From Ruminococcus sp. (lineage in GTDB: Bacteria; Bacillota; Clostridia; Oscillospirales; Acutalibacteraceae): 64,000 bases of DNA. This document shows positions 27,694 to 36,876 of this stretch, in pieces. Position numbers and translations under genes: made by a program. The DNA is taken from NCBI GenBank assembly GCA_017403985.1, contig JAFRDE010000001.1, positions 124,001 to 188,000 on the forward strand, read 5' to 3'. The notes under the pieces are model-generated. The model saw only the letters and a list, made by a program, of their open reading frames with translations, did no database searches and was not told the origin of the DNA. The first letter of the stretch is position 1; each line of letters begins with the position of its first letter.

Positions 27694-27739
27694 GTCATTG
27701 CGAGGGAGTTTACGACCGTGGCAATCCCACAAAGAGGAG
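27694..27739. repeat. Dispersed repeat, GTCATTGCGAGG family, copy A
   Basis: Starts GTCATTGCGAGGGAG and ends TGGCAATCCCACAAAGAGGAG. It is an imperfect palindrome (ATTGC...GCAAT pairing). The same unit occurs at 31850, 35822, 45464 and 45547. It lies between folT and thrH. Confidence 0.85.
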
Positions 27740-27752
27740 CAGACGTTCTCTC

Positions 27753-28352
27753 CTACAGAGCCGCTTTGATCAGTGTCAGCAGCTCGTCATAGCTGTCGCA
27801 TGCGGGGATGTCGGGGTAATCCGCCTTGATGCTGTCGGGAGCGCGGAACAGGAATCCCGCCTTGCTCGCCTGTATCATCGCGAGATCGTTGAAGCTGTCG
27901 CCGGAGGCGATGGTCTCAAAACCGCATGACTGGAGCGCGCGCACGGTAGTGAGCTTCGTCTTTTCACAGCGGAGTTGATAATCTGTGATCTTGCCGTTTT
28001 CGTCGACGATCAGCTCGTTGCAGAAGATAGCGGGCCAGCCGAGTTTCTCCATCAGCGGCTTCGCGAACTGAGAGAAGGTATCGCTGAGGATGATCGCCTG
28101 CGTTTCGGCTCTGAGCGCATCTAAAAACTCCTTTGCGCCGGGCATCGGGTCGATGGTGGCGATGGTTTCCTGTATCTCTTTGAGACCGAGACCGTGCTGA
28201 TCGAGGATGTCAAGTCGATACTTCATGAGCTTATCATAATCCGGCTCGTCGCGGGTAGTACGCTTGAGCTCCGGGATACCGGAAGCCTCGGCGAACGCGA
28301 TCCAAATCTCGGGTACCAATACGCCCTCTAAATCCAAGCAAACAATATTCAT
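27753..28352 (-). CDS. thrH: ThrH: phosphoserine phosphatase / homoserine phosphotransferase
   Basis: A HAD-superfamily enzyme of 199 residues with nucleophile motif CLDLEGVLVPE, motif II ILSDTF, and motif III/IV lysine and acids in CEKTKLTTVRAL and ASGDSFNDLAM. The variant DLEGVLVPEIW and the length match ThrH, which dephosphorylates phosphoserine and can pass the phosphate to homoserine. GGAAGG precedes the ATG. Confidence 0.87.
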   Translation of the reverse strand: MNIVCLDLEGVLVPEIWIAFAEASGIPELKRTTRDEPDYDKLMKYRLDILDQHGLGLKEIQETIATIDPMPGAKEFLDALRAETQAIILSDTFSQFAKPLMEKLGWPAIFCNELIVDENGKITDYQLRCEKTKLTTVRALQSCGFETIASGDSFNDLAMIQASKAGFLFRAPDSIKADYPDIPACDSYDELLTLIKAAL

Positions 28353-28388
28353 AGCTTTACCTTCCTTTTCTGTTATATTACATTATTT

Positions 28389-28417
28389 ATTAAACTACAG
28401 CGCACGATAATTGTCAA
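28389..28417 (-). promoter_or_regulatory. Promoter of thrH
   Basis: On the minus strand TTGACA (28412-28417), a 17-base spacer and TTTAAT (28389-28394) lie 36 bases before the thrH start. Confidence 0.75.
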
Positions 28418-28475
28418 GTTGTTTATCGTTGTCACAACAAATAAAGGTTTCTCGCTTTGCTCGATCGATTTAAAC

Positions 28476-28531
28476 AATTCCTCAGTCAGCTTACGCTGAC
28501 AGCTCCTTTTCCCAAAAGGAGCCTTGGAAAG
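28476..28531. repeat. Dispersed double-hairpin repeat
   Basis: Two adjacent hairpins, GTCAGC-TTAC-GCTGAC and GCTCCTTTT-CCC-AAAAGGAGC. This is a dispersed-element type known from Clostridia. Only one copy is in the window. Confidence 0.55.
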
Positions 28532-28544
28532 CGTCGGCAAGAAA

Positions 28545-28568
28545 GAGCCCATCCGTTTGGATGGGCTC
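28545..28568 (-). terminator. Terminator of the dockerin pullulanase gene
   Basis: GAGCCCATCC-GTTT-GGATGGGCTC. On the minus strand it is followed by TTTCTT. It begins 20 bases past the stop codon. Confidence 0.85.
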
Positions 28569-28588
28569 AACATCTTTGTTAAGGGATA

Positions 28589-31500
28589 TCAGTTTTCAAG
28601 ATCGGGATTGTAGTTGTAGTACTTGCACCAATCGCCGTTGTTCTTGCCGACAAGGTCATCCTGAATGACGACCCAGATCTCGGGATAATCGTCGTAAGAG
28701 ATACCGACGTTCTCGCCGTTGACTACGCCGTAGTCCTTGGTCTGCGGATTGCCGTTCTTGCTGATGATAAAGTAGTAGTTCAAACCGCCGGGAATCGGGA
28801 AGGTCACATCATACCAGCCGTCGCCGTCGGAATCGGTCAGCTGCTTGCCGGGCCACTCCTCATAGCAGTTGATCGCGGTTCCCTTATCATCATATGCCCA
28901 CGCCCAGAGGTTAGGATCCCATGTCAGGTCGCCGCTGTGCTTGACGTGCATCTTCGGGCTGGCTATGCTGTAGGAATACCAGTAGGTAACGACGATCTTC
29001 TTGTTCACGGTGCCGGAGGCGTTAGTGGGCATTTCATCTAACTTATAGTAAGCGATCGCCTTCGCAGAAGTCTCATAAAACTCGCCGTAGCGATACTTAT
29101 CGGTTGTATTCGCGACGAGCGCTTTGACGGAACCGTCCTCGTTTCTGCCCAGATGACGGGTGGTAACGGTGTAGACGGGTTCGATCATGCCCGCGAGCCA
29201 TCTCTGCAGGATGGTCACGTCGACGGTATCGGTCACGCCGTTCTGATCATAATCGCCGCGTAAGACATGCTCTTCATCCAGATCGGAGATATATGCCAGA
29301 TAACGCTGCAGATAGGTTACGTCGAGGATATCGACAACGCCGTCATCGTTGATATCGCCGTCGGGAGCGGTGAATCTTTCGGGAACATACAGCTTATAAT
29401 TGAAGGTGACAGTCTTGTCTTCTTCGCTGAAGGTGCCGACGGGATCGCCGTCGATATAATCCAGATCGTATTCGATCGGGATAGAGGTATCGGGAGCTAA
29501 CTCGTAGCCTTCGCCGGGTTTGCCGGTCAGCTTCGTGGATGCGAGCACCTCGCCGGTATCCTCCGCAACACTGTTAACGGTCAGTGTAGAGAAGTCGGAG
29601 CTGAGCGCGGCTTCTTCGAATGTGCTCTTTTCGACAGCGATCACCGCGGAATACGCGGGCACGCTGAAGGTCAGACCCTTGACCTCGCCAAGGCTCTGTA
29701 CGCCTGCCTGCTGGTCGTTTACGACGATGACCCACTCGGTATCGGCGTTGATGGACTTATCCTGCCTCGCCTTGAACGTGTAGTTGACGGTCTTGTCAGT
29801 ACCGTTAAAGATCAATGCGATCTTGTTCCACTCGCCCTCGGTGTGGTTATGAATTGTGAGAGCGATCGGATTCACGGTACCGGTCTTGGTGGTATCGAAG
29901 TAGTATTCATAGTTGCCGCCCTGCGCCTGTGTCACGTTAGCGGTGAACGGAGAGAAGTTCTTTCTCAGCTCGAACATACCTCTGTAGTAGGATACGATAT
30001 CGGCATTGGTCTTCAGGAGCGACCAGTCGATCATATTCAGCGTCGCCGGGCTCTTGTAGGAGTTCTCATCGCCGTCCTTGGAGCGTCCCATCTCCTCACC
30101 GGCAAGGATGAAGTCCATGCCCTGGCAGGAGCTGATGATCGCGCCGGTCAGCTTATTCTGCTTGACGACGTTGGAATAACGCTGGCGGTAGTTGGATACA
30201 GCCATCGCCTGATCCACGAAAGTGAGCTTATCCCAGAGGGTGTAGTTATCGTGGCAGGAGGCATAGGTCAGGCACTGTTCGGGAGTAATCGCGTGCCATC
30301 TGGACTGCTTGTTCTCGGTGTTGGCAGTAAGACCTGCGCTGATAGCGGGAGACTCGGTCTTGTTGTTCTGTACAAAGCCGCCTTCTTCCGCGTGGAAGAC
30401 GTTGCCCTTGACGCCGTCGCGGATCTGGTCGTTAAAGAAACCGAGGCGGGTCGTAAGCTTCGAGGAGTTACTCTGCGTCGCCATGTAGGTCGGGGTACCT
30501 TCACAGGTCACGGGATCGTAAACGGTGTCGCCTCCCCAGCCTTCGCCGTACATAATGATGCGCGAGTCGATCTCGTCCATATCATCACGGATGTGGTTCA
30601 TCGCTTCGCCGTCATGAACGCCCATCAGGTCGAAACGATAGCCGTCGATGTGATACTCTTCTGTCCAGTATTTGAGCATTTCACGCATATACTTACGATA
30701 CATCGCGCGCTCGGAGGCGGTGTCGTTGCCGCAGCCGGACTGCTGGCTGTAGCCGCCGGTGGCGGTCATACGATAGTAATACTCGGGAACGCAGGCGGTA
30801 AAGCAGGAATCCACAGAGTAGGTATGGTTGTATACGACGTCCATGATAACGCCGATACCGGCTTCATGCAGCGCCTGGATCATTGCTTTACATTCATTGA
30901 TACGAACGTTACCGTCGTAGGGATTGGTAGAATAGGAACCCTCGGGAACGCCGTAGTTCTTGGGATCATAGCCCCAGTTGAACTCGTTGCCGTCGTCAGA
31001 AGCCTCGTTAACGGTCGCGAAATCATAGAAGGGGTTGATCTGAACATGGGTGATACCCAGCTTCTTCAGATAATCGATACAGGTGGAGATATTGCCGTCG
31101 CCGTTGAGCGTGGTGCCTTCCTGCGTGAAAGCCATGAACTTACCGCGGTAATCATCGATAACACCGGAATTCTCGGCATAGGAGAAGTCTTTGACGTGGA
31201 CTTCCCAGATGATCGCGTCAGTCTGTTCGTCGGTGAAGACATGGCGATCGTTGTCCCAGCCGTCGGGATCGGTGGCGCTGAGATCGACAACCATGGAACG
31301 GTCGCCGTTCACGCCTACCGCGTAGGAGTACGGGTCCTGAGTCTCAACGGTCTTTTCAGTGGTAGCGTTGTAGATATGGTTGGGGTTGGTGACAGTGTAG
31401 GTGTAGTAGGTGTTGACGATGTCGCCGCTGACGGTAGTCGTCCAAACGCCCGTCCAGTGGTCGTCGTCCATCAGCTTTTCCATCTCGACAGTGCCGAGAT

Positions 31501-31768
31501 CCTCAGCGCCCTCTTCCTCATTGGAGCCGGTCGCGTAGCGGTTGAGTTTAACCTCAGTCGCCAGCGGCGCCCAGACCTTGAAGGTAGTGGCTTCAGGAGA
31601 ATAGATCGCGCCTAATTCTCCGTCATAGGCATATTCCGCATCCAGCGCCATTGCAGCCTGGCTGTAGGGATTATCAGCCGCGGAAGTCGATACGACCGCA
31701 ACGGACATCACGGATACAACAAGCGCAAGGCACAGAAGCAGAGATATGAGCTTTCTTGTTTTTTTCAT
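28589..31768 (-). CDS. Secreted type I pullulanase with internal dockerin and C-terminal starch-binding module
   Basis: The 1,059-residue product has a signal peptide (residues 1-31, cleavage near STSA-AD), a CBM48-type N-terminal domain (YSPEATTFKVWAP) and a GH13 type I pullulanase core with the hallmark NWGYDPKNYGVPEGSY. Catalytic residues are D380 (RFDLMG), E409 (MYGEGWGG) and D507 (CHDN). Residues 803-861 are a type I dockerin with two calcium loops (DINDDGVVDILD and DYDQNGVTDTVD). A CBM26-like module follows (about 920-1025). It would cut alpha-1,6 bonds of starch or pullulan outside the cell, held on a cohesin scaffold. Dockerin amylases of this type form the amylosome of Ruminococcus bromii; no cohesin gene is seen here. 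Confidence 0.92.
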   Translation of the reverse strand: MKKTRKLISLLLCLALVVSVMSVAVVSTSAADNPYSQAAMALDAEYAYDGELGAIYSPEATTFKVWAPLATEVKLNRYATGSNEEEGAEDLGTVEMEKLMDDDHWTGVWTTTVSGDIVNTYYTYTVTNPNHIYNATTEKTVETQDPYSYAVGVNGDRSMVVDLSATDPDGWDNDRHVFTDEQTDAIIWEVHVKDFSYAENSGVIDDYRGKFMAFTQEGTTLNGDGNISTCIDYLKKLGITHVQINPFYDFATVNEASDDGNEFNWGYDPKNYGVPEGSYSTNPYDGNVRINECKAMIQALHEAGIGVIMDVVYNHTYSVDSCFTACVPEYYYRMTATGGYSQQSGCGNDTASERAMYRKYMREMLKYWTEEYHIDGYRFDLMGVHDGEAMNHIRDDMDEIDSRIIMYGEGWGGDTVYDPVTCEGTPTYMATQSNSSKLTTRLGFFNDQIRDGVKGNVFHAEEGGFVQNNKTESPAISAGLTANTENKQSRWHAITPEQCLTYASCHDNYTLWDKLTFVDQAMAVSNYRQRYSNVVKQNKLTGAIISSCQGMDFILAGEEMGRSKDGDENSYKSPATLNMIDWSLLKTNADIVSYYRGMFELRKNFSPFTANVTQAQGGNYEYYFDTTKTGTVNPIALTIHNHTEGEWNKIALIFNGTDKTVNYTFKARQDKSINADTEWVIVVNDQQAGVQSLGEVKGLTFSVPAYSAVIAVEKSTFEEAALSSDFSTLTVNSVAEDTGEVLASTKLTGKPGEGYELAPDTSIPIEYDLDYIDGDPVGTFSEEDKTVTFNYKLYVPERFTAPDGDINDDGVVDILDVTYLQRYLAYISDLDEEHVLRGDYDQNGVTDTVDVTILQRWLAGMIEPVYTVTTRHLGRNEDGSVKALVANTTDKYRYGEFYETSAKAIAYYKLDEMPTNASGTVNKKIVVTYWYSYSIASPKMHVKHSGDLTWDPNLWAWAYDDKGTAINCYEEWPGKQLTDSDGDGWYDVTFPIPGGLNYYFIISKNGNPQTKDYGVVNGENVGISYDDYPEIWVVIQDDLVGKNNGDWCKYYNYNPDLEN

Positions 31769-31849
31769 GCATTTTCCTCCTTAAAAAATATTTAAATTTA
31801 TGATGAACTATGATCATAAACAAGGATTGACTAACAGATATGTGTATTT

Positions 31850-31893
31850 CCTCTTTGTGGGATTGCCACGGTCGCAGGCTCCCTCGCAATGAC
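31850..31893. repeat. Dispersed repeat, GTCATTGCGAGG family, copy B
   Basis: Inverted relative to copy A: CCTCTTTGTGGGATTGCCAC at the left and CCCTCGCAATGAC at the right. It lies between the two pullulanase genes. No other feature is seen in 31769-31969. Confidence 0.85.
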
Positions 31894-31969
31894 AGCAAGT
31901 CATTATGAGTTATACTCATCAGTACTTTATCTCTCATCGGAATGAAAGAATACCGAAACAAAAGCTAAC

Positions 31970-34900
31970 CTACTCCTCGATATCGATCGCGTTCATTTTG
32001 CGCTTTTTTGAGGCGCCCGCTGCGAACGCGATACCTCCCAAAACGAGGATCACCGCGCCGGCTATGATCAGATAAATGAGATAATTCACCTTCGGATGAC
32101 GGTAATAGACCAGCACGTTCAGCTCATTTTTATCGAAAAGCGCGTTATCATTCGAGATATCAAAATATTCATAACCGTCGAATTCCATATCCTCGACCTC
32201 GAGTTTATCTCCCTCGACGCCCTTATAGGACTTGATCTGCAGTATCGTACCGTCGTCAGCCATATAGATCACGTTGGCGGAACAGGTAAACTCGCTGTCC
32301 TCTTCCCCGCTCTCTTCGGCTTTATGATAACGGTAGACGACCTCGATCGGATCCTCGGAATATTTGCCGGCGCCGTTATCGGGCAGATTATCCAGATCGA
32401 GCGCAGAGCCCTGCACGCCGGGGATAGACGGAGTATAGTACTGCTGACCGACGCGATTGGACATTACGACGGTGTTGGAAACAGGCTTATCCTCCTCGTC
32501 AAGATACTTGATCGTGACGGTTGAATAATCGCCCTCATACGCCTCACAGCTGACATCAACGATCTCGAATTCCTTTGTAAAGGTGCCGGACAAGCCGCTT
32601 TGTGAGAGAATATTGTAATTGAACAGGATATCGGACGGCGTATTCGCGACATAGCTGTCCTTCAGGTTGCCGGTCAGACGCTCTTCACAGACGACAGCGT
32701 CGCTGTTCTTCTTATCCTTGTAGCGGATATACAGGAGACACTCATCCGCTTTTTGCTCGATCTCCGGATAGCTGTCCGCATCCACCAGAATCATCGCGGA
32801 AGAATGACCGACGCTGACGGTACCGCTCGCCGAACCTAACGAGGATAAACCAGCGCGGTTTTCATCGGCGAGGATCACCCATTCGCCCTCAGGCAATGTG
32901 ACCTTAGCGGTTTTATCGGGATCGCCGTTCAAAGCAACGACTAATGTCGGAGAACCTTCGCCGCCGACAGTATAAGCGATCGTATTCTTTTCAGATACTT
33001 CCAGATATTCGATCGACGAATTCTCCCCTGTCGCGTCGTTCAGGGAGGGAACTGCCTTACGGATCTTGATCAAGCCCTGATAATAATCGGTCAGGGAGGT
33101 GAAGCGATAGCGGGACTTCCAGTCGATCTGATTGATCTCTACGGACGATTCATAGGAATTTTCGTCGCCCTGCTTCGTTCTGCCGAGCTCCTCGCCCGCC
33201 AGCATGAACGGCATGCCGTGAGACATCAGCACCGTCGCGGCGGATAAGCGGTTCATCGCGACCAGATCCTCGCGCCGCAGCGTATATTTTTCATCGTTAT
33301 ATACGGACGCCGTCAGCTTGTCGTACAGCGTCAGGTTATCGTGACAGGAAGCGTAGTTGACACACTGTGCGGGGATCTGAGCCCATCCGGAGCCGCTGCC
33401 CTCGATCGCGTCGCGAACGCCGCCCTTGGAGGAACCCTCCTGAACAAAGCCTTTTTCAACGGCGTTGAAGTTGGAGCCCTTGATCGCGTCGCGTCCGGAA
33501 TCATTGAATGCGCCGATACGCTTGCTGAGCTTGTACAGGTTGTCCTGTGTCGCCAGATCCGTACCCGAGGGAACGTGGGTAGCCATATTCCACGCTTCGC
33601 CGTACATGATGATCTTATCGCCGCCGTCCAGTTTATCCAAATCGGTGCGGATGCCGTTCATCGTATCCACGTCGATCAGACCCATCAGGTCGAAACGGAA
33701 GCCGTCGATATGATATTCCTTCGCCCAGTAGGCGACGGATTCGCGGATGAATTTGCTGACCATCTTGCGCTCGGACGCGATGTCGTTGCCGCAGCCGGAG
33801 CCGTTTGACCAGGAGCCGTCCTCTTTGATGCGGTAATAGTAGTTCGGGACCAGATGATTGAAGAACGAATCCTCAGAAAAGTAAGTATGATTATAGACGA
33901 CGTCCATAATGACGCCGATACCGGCGCTGTGGAGCGCCTGGATCATCTTTTTACATTCCTCGATGCGGACTCTGCCGTCGTAAGGATTCGACGAATAGGA
34001 GCCCTCGGGAACGTTATAATTCTTGGGATCATAGCCCCAGTTGTATTGATCGTCGAGCGGCTGAGACTCGTCGATGGAGGCGAAATCGTAAAACGGATTG
34101 ATCTGGACATAGTTCACGCCCAGCTCCTTAAGATACGCGACGCAGGTCGATACGCCGTCCTCCGCGCCGTCGAGCTTGGTCTCGCCCTCGGTAAAGGCGA
34201 GGAACTTTCCACGATTCTCTTCGCTGACGCCGGAAGACGCGGCAGCAGAGAAATCGCGCACGCTGACCTCCCACACGATCGCGTCGGAAGCGAAATCCAC
34301 GCGCGCAAAGCTGTCGTCGGACCAGCCCTCGGGATCGGTATCGCGCAGATCGACGATCATGCCGCGGTTGCCGTTCACGCCGACGGCCTTCGCGTAGGGG
34401 TCGACCACCTCGTAGGTGTCATCCCCTACCGTCACCTTATAGGTGTAATACATATTCTTATAATCGCCCTCGAGCGACACGTACCATGTGCCGACGCTCT
34501 TGGAATACTTCATCGGCTTGACGGCGATGGTATTGAAGCCCTCTTCCTCATCGGAGCCGGTCTTGTAGATACAGACCTTGATATCGTCGGCAGCGGGAGA
34601 CCAGACCTTAAAGGTGGTGTAATCCTCGGTATAGGTAGCGCCGAGATCGGTATCGGTATAGACAGTCTCGTCGAGCTTCTTCGCGTAGGCGGCATAGCCC
34701 ATTTTCTTCGCGTTGGGCTTAGGCGGCTCGGTCGGAGGCTGAGTGGGAGCGGCGGTAGGAGCTTCGGTCTCCTCTTCTTCGGTTTCTTCTTCCATGACGA
34801 CCTCCCCGTCGGTATCTTCATCCGCGTAAAAATTCATCACCGCGAATGATGAAATCAAAACGAACACAAAAAATAGTGAAATTATACGTTTTAAAACCAA
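31970..34900 (-). CDS. Membrane-anchored extracellular type I pullulanase
   Basis: The 976-residue product has a signal sequence, then an acidic and Thr/Pro-rich linker (TEAPTAAPTQPPTEPP). A CBM48-like domain and a type I pullulanase core follow (NWGYDPKNYNVPEGSY; D404 in RFDLMG, E435 in MYGEAWN, D521 in CHDN). After the catalytic part come MucBP-like beta modules, and the protein ends with one transmembrane helix (LIYLIIAGAVILVLGGIAFA) and a basic tail KKRK. It has no dockerin, so it is fixed in the membrane, unlike its paralogue next door. The two probably arose by duplication. Confidence 0.9.
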   Translation of the reverse strand: MVLKRIISLFFVFVLISSFAVMNFYADEDTDGEVVMEEETEEEETEAPTAAPTQPPTEPPKPNAKKMGYAAYAKKLDETVYTDTDLGATYTEDYTTFKVWSPAADDIKVCIYKTGSDEEEGFNTIAVKPMKYSKSVGTWYVSLEGDYKNMYYTYKVTVGDDTYEVVDPYAKAVGVNGNRGMIVDLRDTDPEGWSDDSFARVDFASDAIVWEVSVRDFSAAASSGVSEENRGKFLAFTEGETKLDGAEDGVSTCVAYLKELGVNYVQINPFYDFASIDESQPLDDQYNWGYDPKNYNVPEGSYSSNPYDGRVRIEECKKMIQALHSAGIGVIMDVVYNHTYFSEDSFFNHLVPNYYYRIKEDGSWSNGSGCGNDIASERKMVSKFIRESVAYWAKEYHIDGFRFDLMGLIDVDTMNGIRTDLDKLDGGDKIIMYGEAWNMATHVPSGTDLATQDNLYKLSKRIGAFNDSGRDAIKGSNFNAVEKGFVQEGSSKGGVRDAIEGSGSGWAQIPAQCVNYASCHDNLTLYDKLTASVYNDEKYTLRREDLVAMNRLSAATVLMSHGMPFMLAGEELGRTKQGDENSYESSVEINQIDWKSRYRFTSLTDYYQGLIKIRKAVPSLNDATGENSSIEYLEVSEKNTIAYTVGGEGSPTLVVALNGDPDKTAKVTLPEGEWVILADENRAGLSSLGSASGTVSVGHSSAMILVDADSYPEIEQKADECLLYIRYKDKKNSDAVVCEERLTGNLKDSYVANTPSDILFNYNILSQSGLSGTFTKEFEIVDVSCEAYEGDYSTVTIKYLDEEDKPVSNTVVMSNRVGQQYYTPSIPGVQGSALDLDNLPDNGAGKYSEDPIEVVYRYHKAEESGEEDSEFTCSANVIYMADDGTILQIKSYKGVEGDKLEVEDMEFDGYEYFDISNDNALFDKNELNVLVYYRHPKVNYLIYLIIAGAVILVLGGIAFAAGASKKRKMNAIDIEE

Positions 34901-35079
34901 ATTAACAACCCCATTTTGGCGGTTTTATACATCGTTATCATATCAAAAAAGTATACAAATTTAATTCGTTATCAGAATTATAAATAATAATATTCCAAAA
35001 TATTTCTCTTTATCCGCCGTGCACCATCATCGGTCCGCCGCATAGAATATAGTACCGAATGTATGAAAGGAGCTCTGTT

Positions 35080-35385
35080 GTGATAACATATACGGTACGG
35101 CCGGGAAATACACTGTACGCGATCGCGCAATTCTTCGGCACGACGGTGAAGGAGATCGCAGAAGCAAACGGTCTGAGGTGTCCCTACACCATCTATCCGG
35201 GTCAGGAGCTGGTGCTGCCGATCGAAGAGATCAAATCGCCGCGATACTATGTGGTACGACCCGGCGACAGCCTGTCAAGTATCGCCGACCGCTACGGGCT
35301 GGAGATCAACGAACTGCTGACGCTGAATAATTTTGACGATCCCAACGTCATCTATCCGGGGCAGATCATCCGGCTGACAAGATGA
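35080..35385 (+). CDS. Small double-LysM protein
   Basis: The 101-residue product is made of two LysM repeats (ITYTVRPGNTLYAIAQFFGT... and YYVVRPGDSLSSIADRYGL...), each ending in YPGQ. LysM binds N-acetylglucosamine polymers. There is no signal peptide, so it may act inside, for example as a spore-coat type protein such as SafA-like factors. The start is the GTG at 35080, seven bases after GAAAGGAG. Confidence 0.82.
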   Translation: MITYTVRPGNTLYAIAQFFGTTVKEIAEANGLRCPYTIYPGQELVLPIEEIKSPRYYVVRPGDSLSSIADRYGLEINELLTLNNFDDPNVIYPGQIIRLTR

Positions 35386-35423
35386 AAAAAGCCGCTGTCT
35401 ATGAAAGTAGGCGGCGGTTTTTA
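35385..35423 (+). terminator. Terminator of the LysM gene
   Basis: Imperfect stem AAAAAAGCCGC / GCGGC followed by GGTTTTTATT directly after the stop codon. Confidence 0.6.
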
Positions 35424-35472
35424 TTATACCGAATGATAAAGACGGCAGTCACCTGCCGCCTTATGTACATCC

Positions 35473-35565
35473 TTATTCCCGCACATCCTTCACCTTTTTG
35501 ATACCGTAGATCCTTCTCAACAAGAAGCCCAGTACCTTCGGTCGGTCAAGCACAATTACTTTCAT
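35473..35565 (-). CDS. spoVM: SpoVM-like sporulation microprotein
   Basis: A 30-residue product, below usual gene-calling limits. Aligned without gaps to Bacillus subtilis SpoVM (26 residues), it shares M1, K2, P9, K10, L12, G13, R17 and G21, including the functionally important proline 9, and keeps the amphipathic pattern (RPKVLGFLLRRIYGIKK). SpoVM inserts on the convex forespore membrane and recruits SpoIVA to start coat assembly. AGGGAGG lies a few bases before the ATG. It follows a tiny membrane-protein gene at 35592-35729. Confidence 0.82.
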   Translation of the reverse strand: MKVIVLDRPKVLGFLLRRIYGIKKVKDVRE

Positions 35566-35591
35566 TACTGCCTCCCTTATGAGCACGGGGA

Positions 35592-35729
35592 TCAACGCCG
35601 CCGCGCGATACAGGTGAAGATCAGGACAATCGCCGCGATCACGCAAACCGCCTTGGTCGGCAGGATCGACGCGACCAGAAGTCCCGCCGAGAACGCGATC
35701 GGTACCGAACAGCTCACACATCGTCTCAT
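35592..35729 (-). CDS. Tiny hydrophobic protein upstream of spoVM
   Basis: A 45-residue product with a basic start (MRRC), a hydrophobic centre forming one or two membrane segments and a basic end (CIARRR). GAGGTG lies six bases before the ATG. The stop is 26 bases before the spoVM start, so the two are probably co-transcribed and this one may also be made during sporulation. I do not recognise it. Confidence 0.55.
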   Translation of the reverse strand: MRRCVSCSVPIAFSAGLLVASILPTKAVCVIAAIVLIFTCIARRR

Positions 35730-35821
35730 GATCATCACCTCACTCTATCTTACGCAGAGATAAGAGAAATGTTACAGTTGAAATATCGATAAGGATTTGA
35801 TATACTTACAGATAAGTAAAA

Positions 35822-35867
35822 CTCCTCTTTGTGGGATTGCCACGGTCGTAAACTCCCTCGCAATGAC
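35822..35867. repeat. Dispersed repeat, GTCATTGCGAGG family, copy C
   Basis: CTCCTCTTTGTGGGATTGCC through CTCGCAATGAC, same orientation as copy B. It lies directly upstream of the RluA-family gene. Confidence 0.85.
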
Positions 35868-35890
35868 AGCGACCATATTCAGGTGATAAT

Positions 35891-36835
35891 ATGCGACAGA
35901 TCACGATCAACAAAAACGACGCGGGTCAGCGCTTGGACAAATTTCTTTCCAAGCGTTTTAAAACCATGCCCAAATCGCTGATGTACAAGTATCTGCGCAC
36001 CAAATATATCAAGCTCAACGGCAAAAAGGTACAGCCAGACGTATTTCTCAGCGAAGGCGACGTGCTGACCTTTTATATCCGGGACGAGTTCTTTGAAGAG
36101 CCAAAAAGCTACGATTTTCTCAAAGCCGGCAAGGAGCTTGATATCGTCTATGAGGACGAGAACATCCTGCTGATCGATAAAAAGATCGGCGTGATCTGTC
36201 ATCAGGACAGCCGTTACGACGCCGACGCGCTGAATCTAAGGGTACTGCGCTATCTGTATGAAAAGGGCGAATATGATCCCGAAGCCGACAAGAGCTTTAC
36301 CCCCGCGCTGTGCAACCGCATCGACCGCAACACCGGCGGTATCGTGATCGCTGCCAAGAACGCCGAGGCGCTGCGCGTGATGAATCAGATAATCCGCGAC
36401 AACGAACTGCAGAAGTACTATCTGTGCATCGTCAAAGGCTGTCCGAAGCCGAAGCACGCGGTACTGACGGCGTATCATTTCAAGGATGAAAACACCAATA
36501 CGGTGCGGATATCCGATCAACCGCGCGAGGGATATAAAAAGATCGTCACGGAATATACGGTGATCAAGCCGTCCTCCGACCTCTCGGTATGCGAGGTACT
36601 GCTGCACACAGGTCGGACGCACCAGATCCGCGCGCATATGGCGCATATCGGTCATCCGCTCTTAGGCGATGAAAAGTACGGCGATCGAAAGCTCAACGCG
36701 CGTCACCGCATGAAGCGTCAGGCGCTGTATTCCTACAAGCTGAAATTCTGCTTTACAACCGCTGCCGGCTGTTTAGATAATCTCAATAATAAGACCTTTG
36801 AAGTGAAACAGGTTCCGTTTCTCGATAAAGTATAA
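35891..36835 (+). CDS. RluA-family pseudouridine synthase
   Basis: The 314-residue product has an N-terminal S4 RNA-binding domain (DAGQRLDKFLSKRF...YIKLNGKKV) and a catalytic domain with the aspartate in NRIDRNTGGIV and HTGRTHQIRAHMAHIGHPLLGD. It modifies rRNA or tRNA uridines; the target (RluC, RluD or other) cannot be told by eye. AGGTGA precedes the ATG. Confidence 0.9.
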   Translation: MRQITINKNDAGQRLDKFLSKRFKTMPKSLMYKYLRTKYIKLNGKKVQPDVFLSEGDVLTFYIRDEFFEEPKSYDFLKAGKELDIVYEDENILLIDKKIGVICHQDSRYDADALNLRVLRYLYEKGEYDPEADKSFTPALCNRIDRNTGGIVIAAKNAEALRVMNQIIRDNELQKYYLCIVKGCPKPKHAVLTAYHFKDENTNTVRISDQPREGYKKIVTEYTVIKPSSDLSVCEVLLHTGRTHQIRAHMAHIGHPLLGDEKYGDRKLNARHRMKRQALYSYKLKFCFTTAAGCLDNLNNKTFEVKQVPFLDKV

Positions 36836-36872
36836 AAGTCATTCCATGCTGAAACGCCTGGAATGACTTTTT
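36835..36872. terminator. Bidirectional terminator between the RluA-family gene and pgeF
   Basis: Twelve-base stem AAAGTCATTCCA / TGGAATGACTTT with T-runs on both strands, placed between converging genes. Confidence 0.9.
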
Positions 36873-36876
36873 CGTC

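Noticed and set aside
29843-31615. 590-codon plus-strand frame opposite the dockerin pullulanase
   Set aside because: Shadow of a gene whose minus-strand product has full pullulanase motifs; the plus-strand product is low-complexity Val/Gly/Asp-rich.
35473-35721. 82-codon minus-strand frame covering the spoVM region
   Set aside because: Only its last 30 codons (SpoVM-like) have a ribosome site and homology; the upstream part overlaps the better-supported 45-aa gene in another frame.
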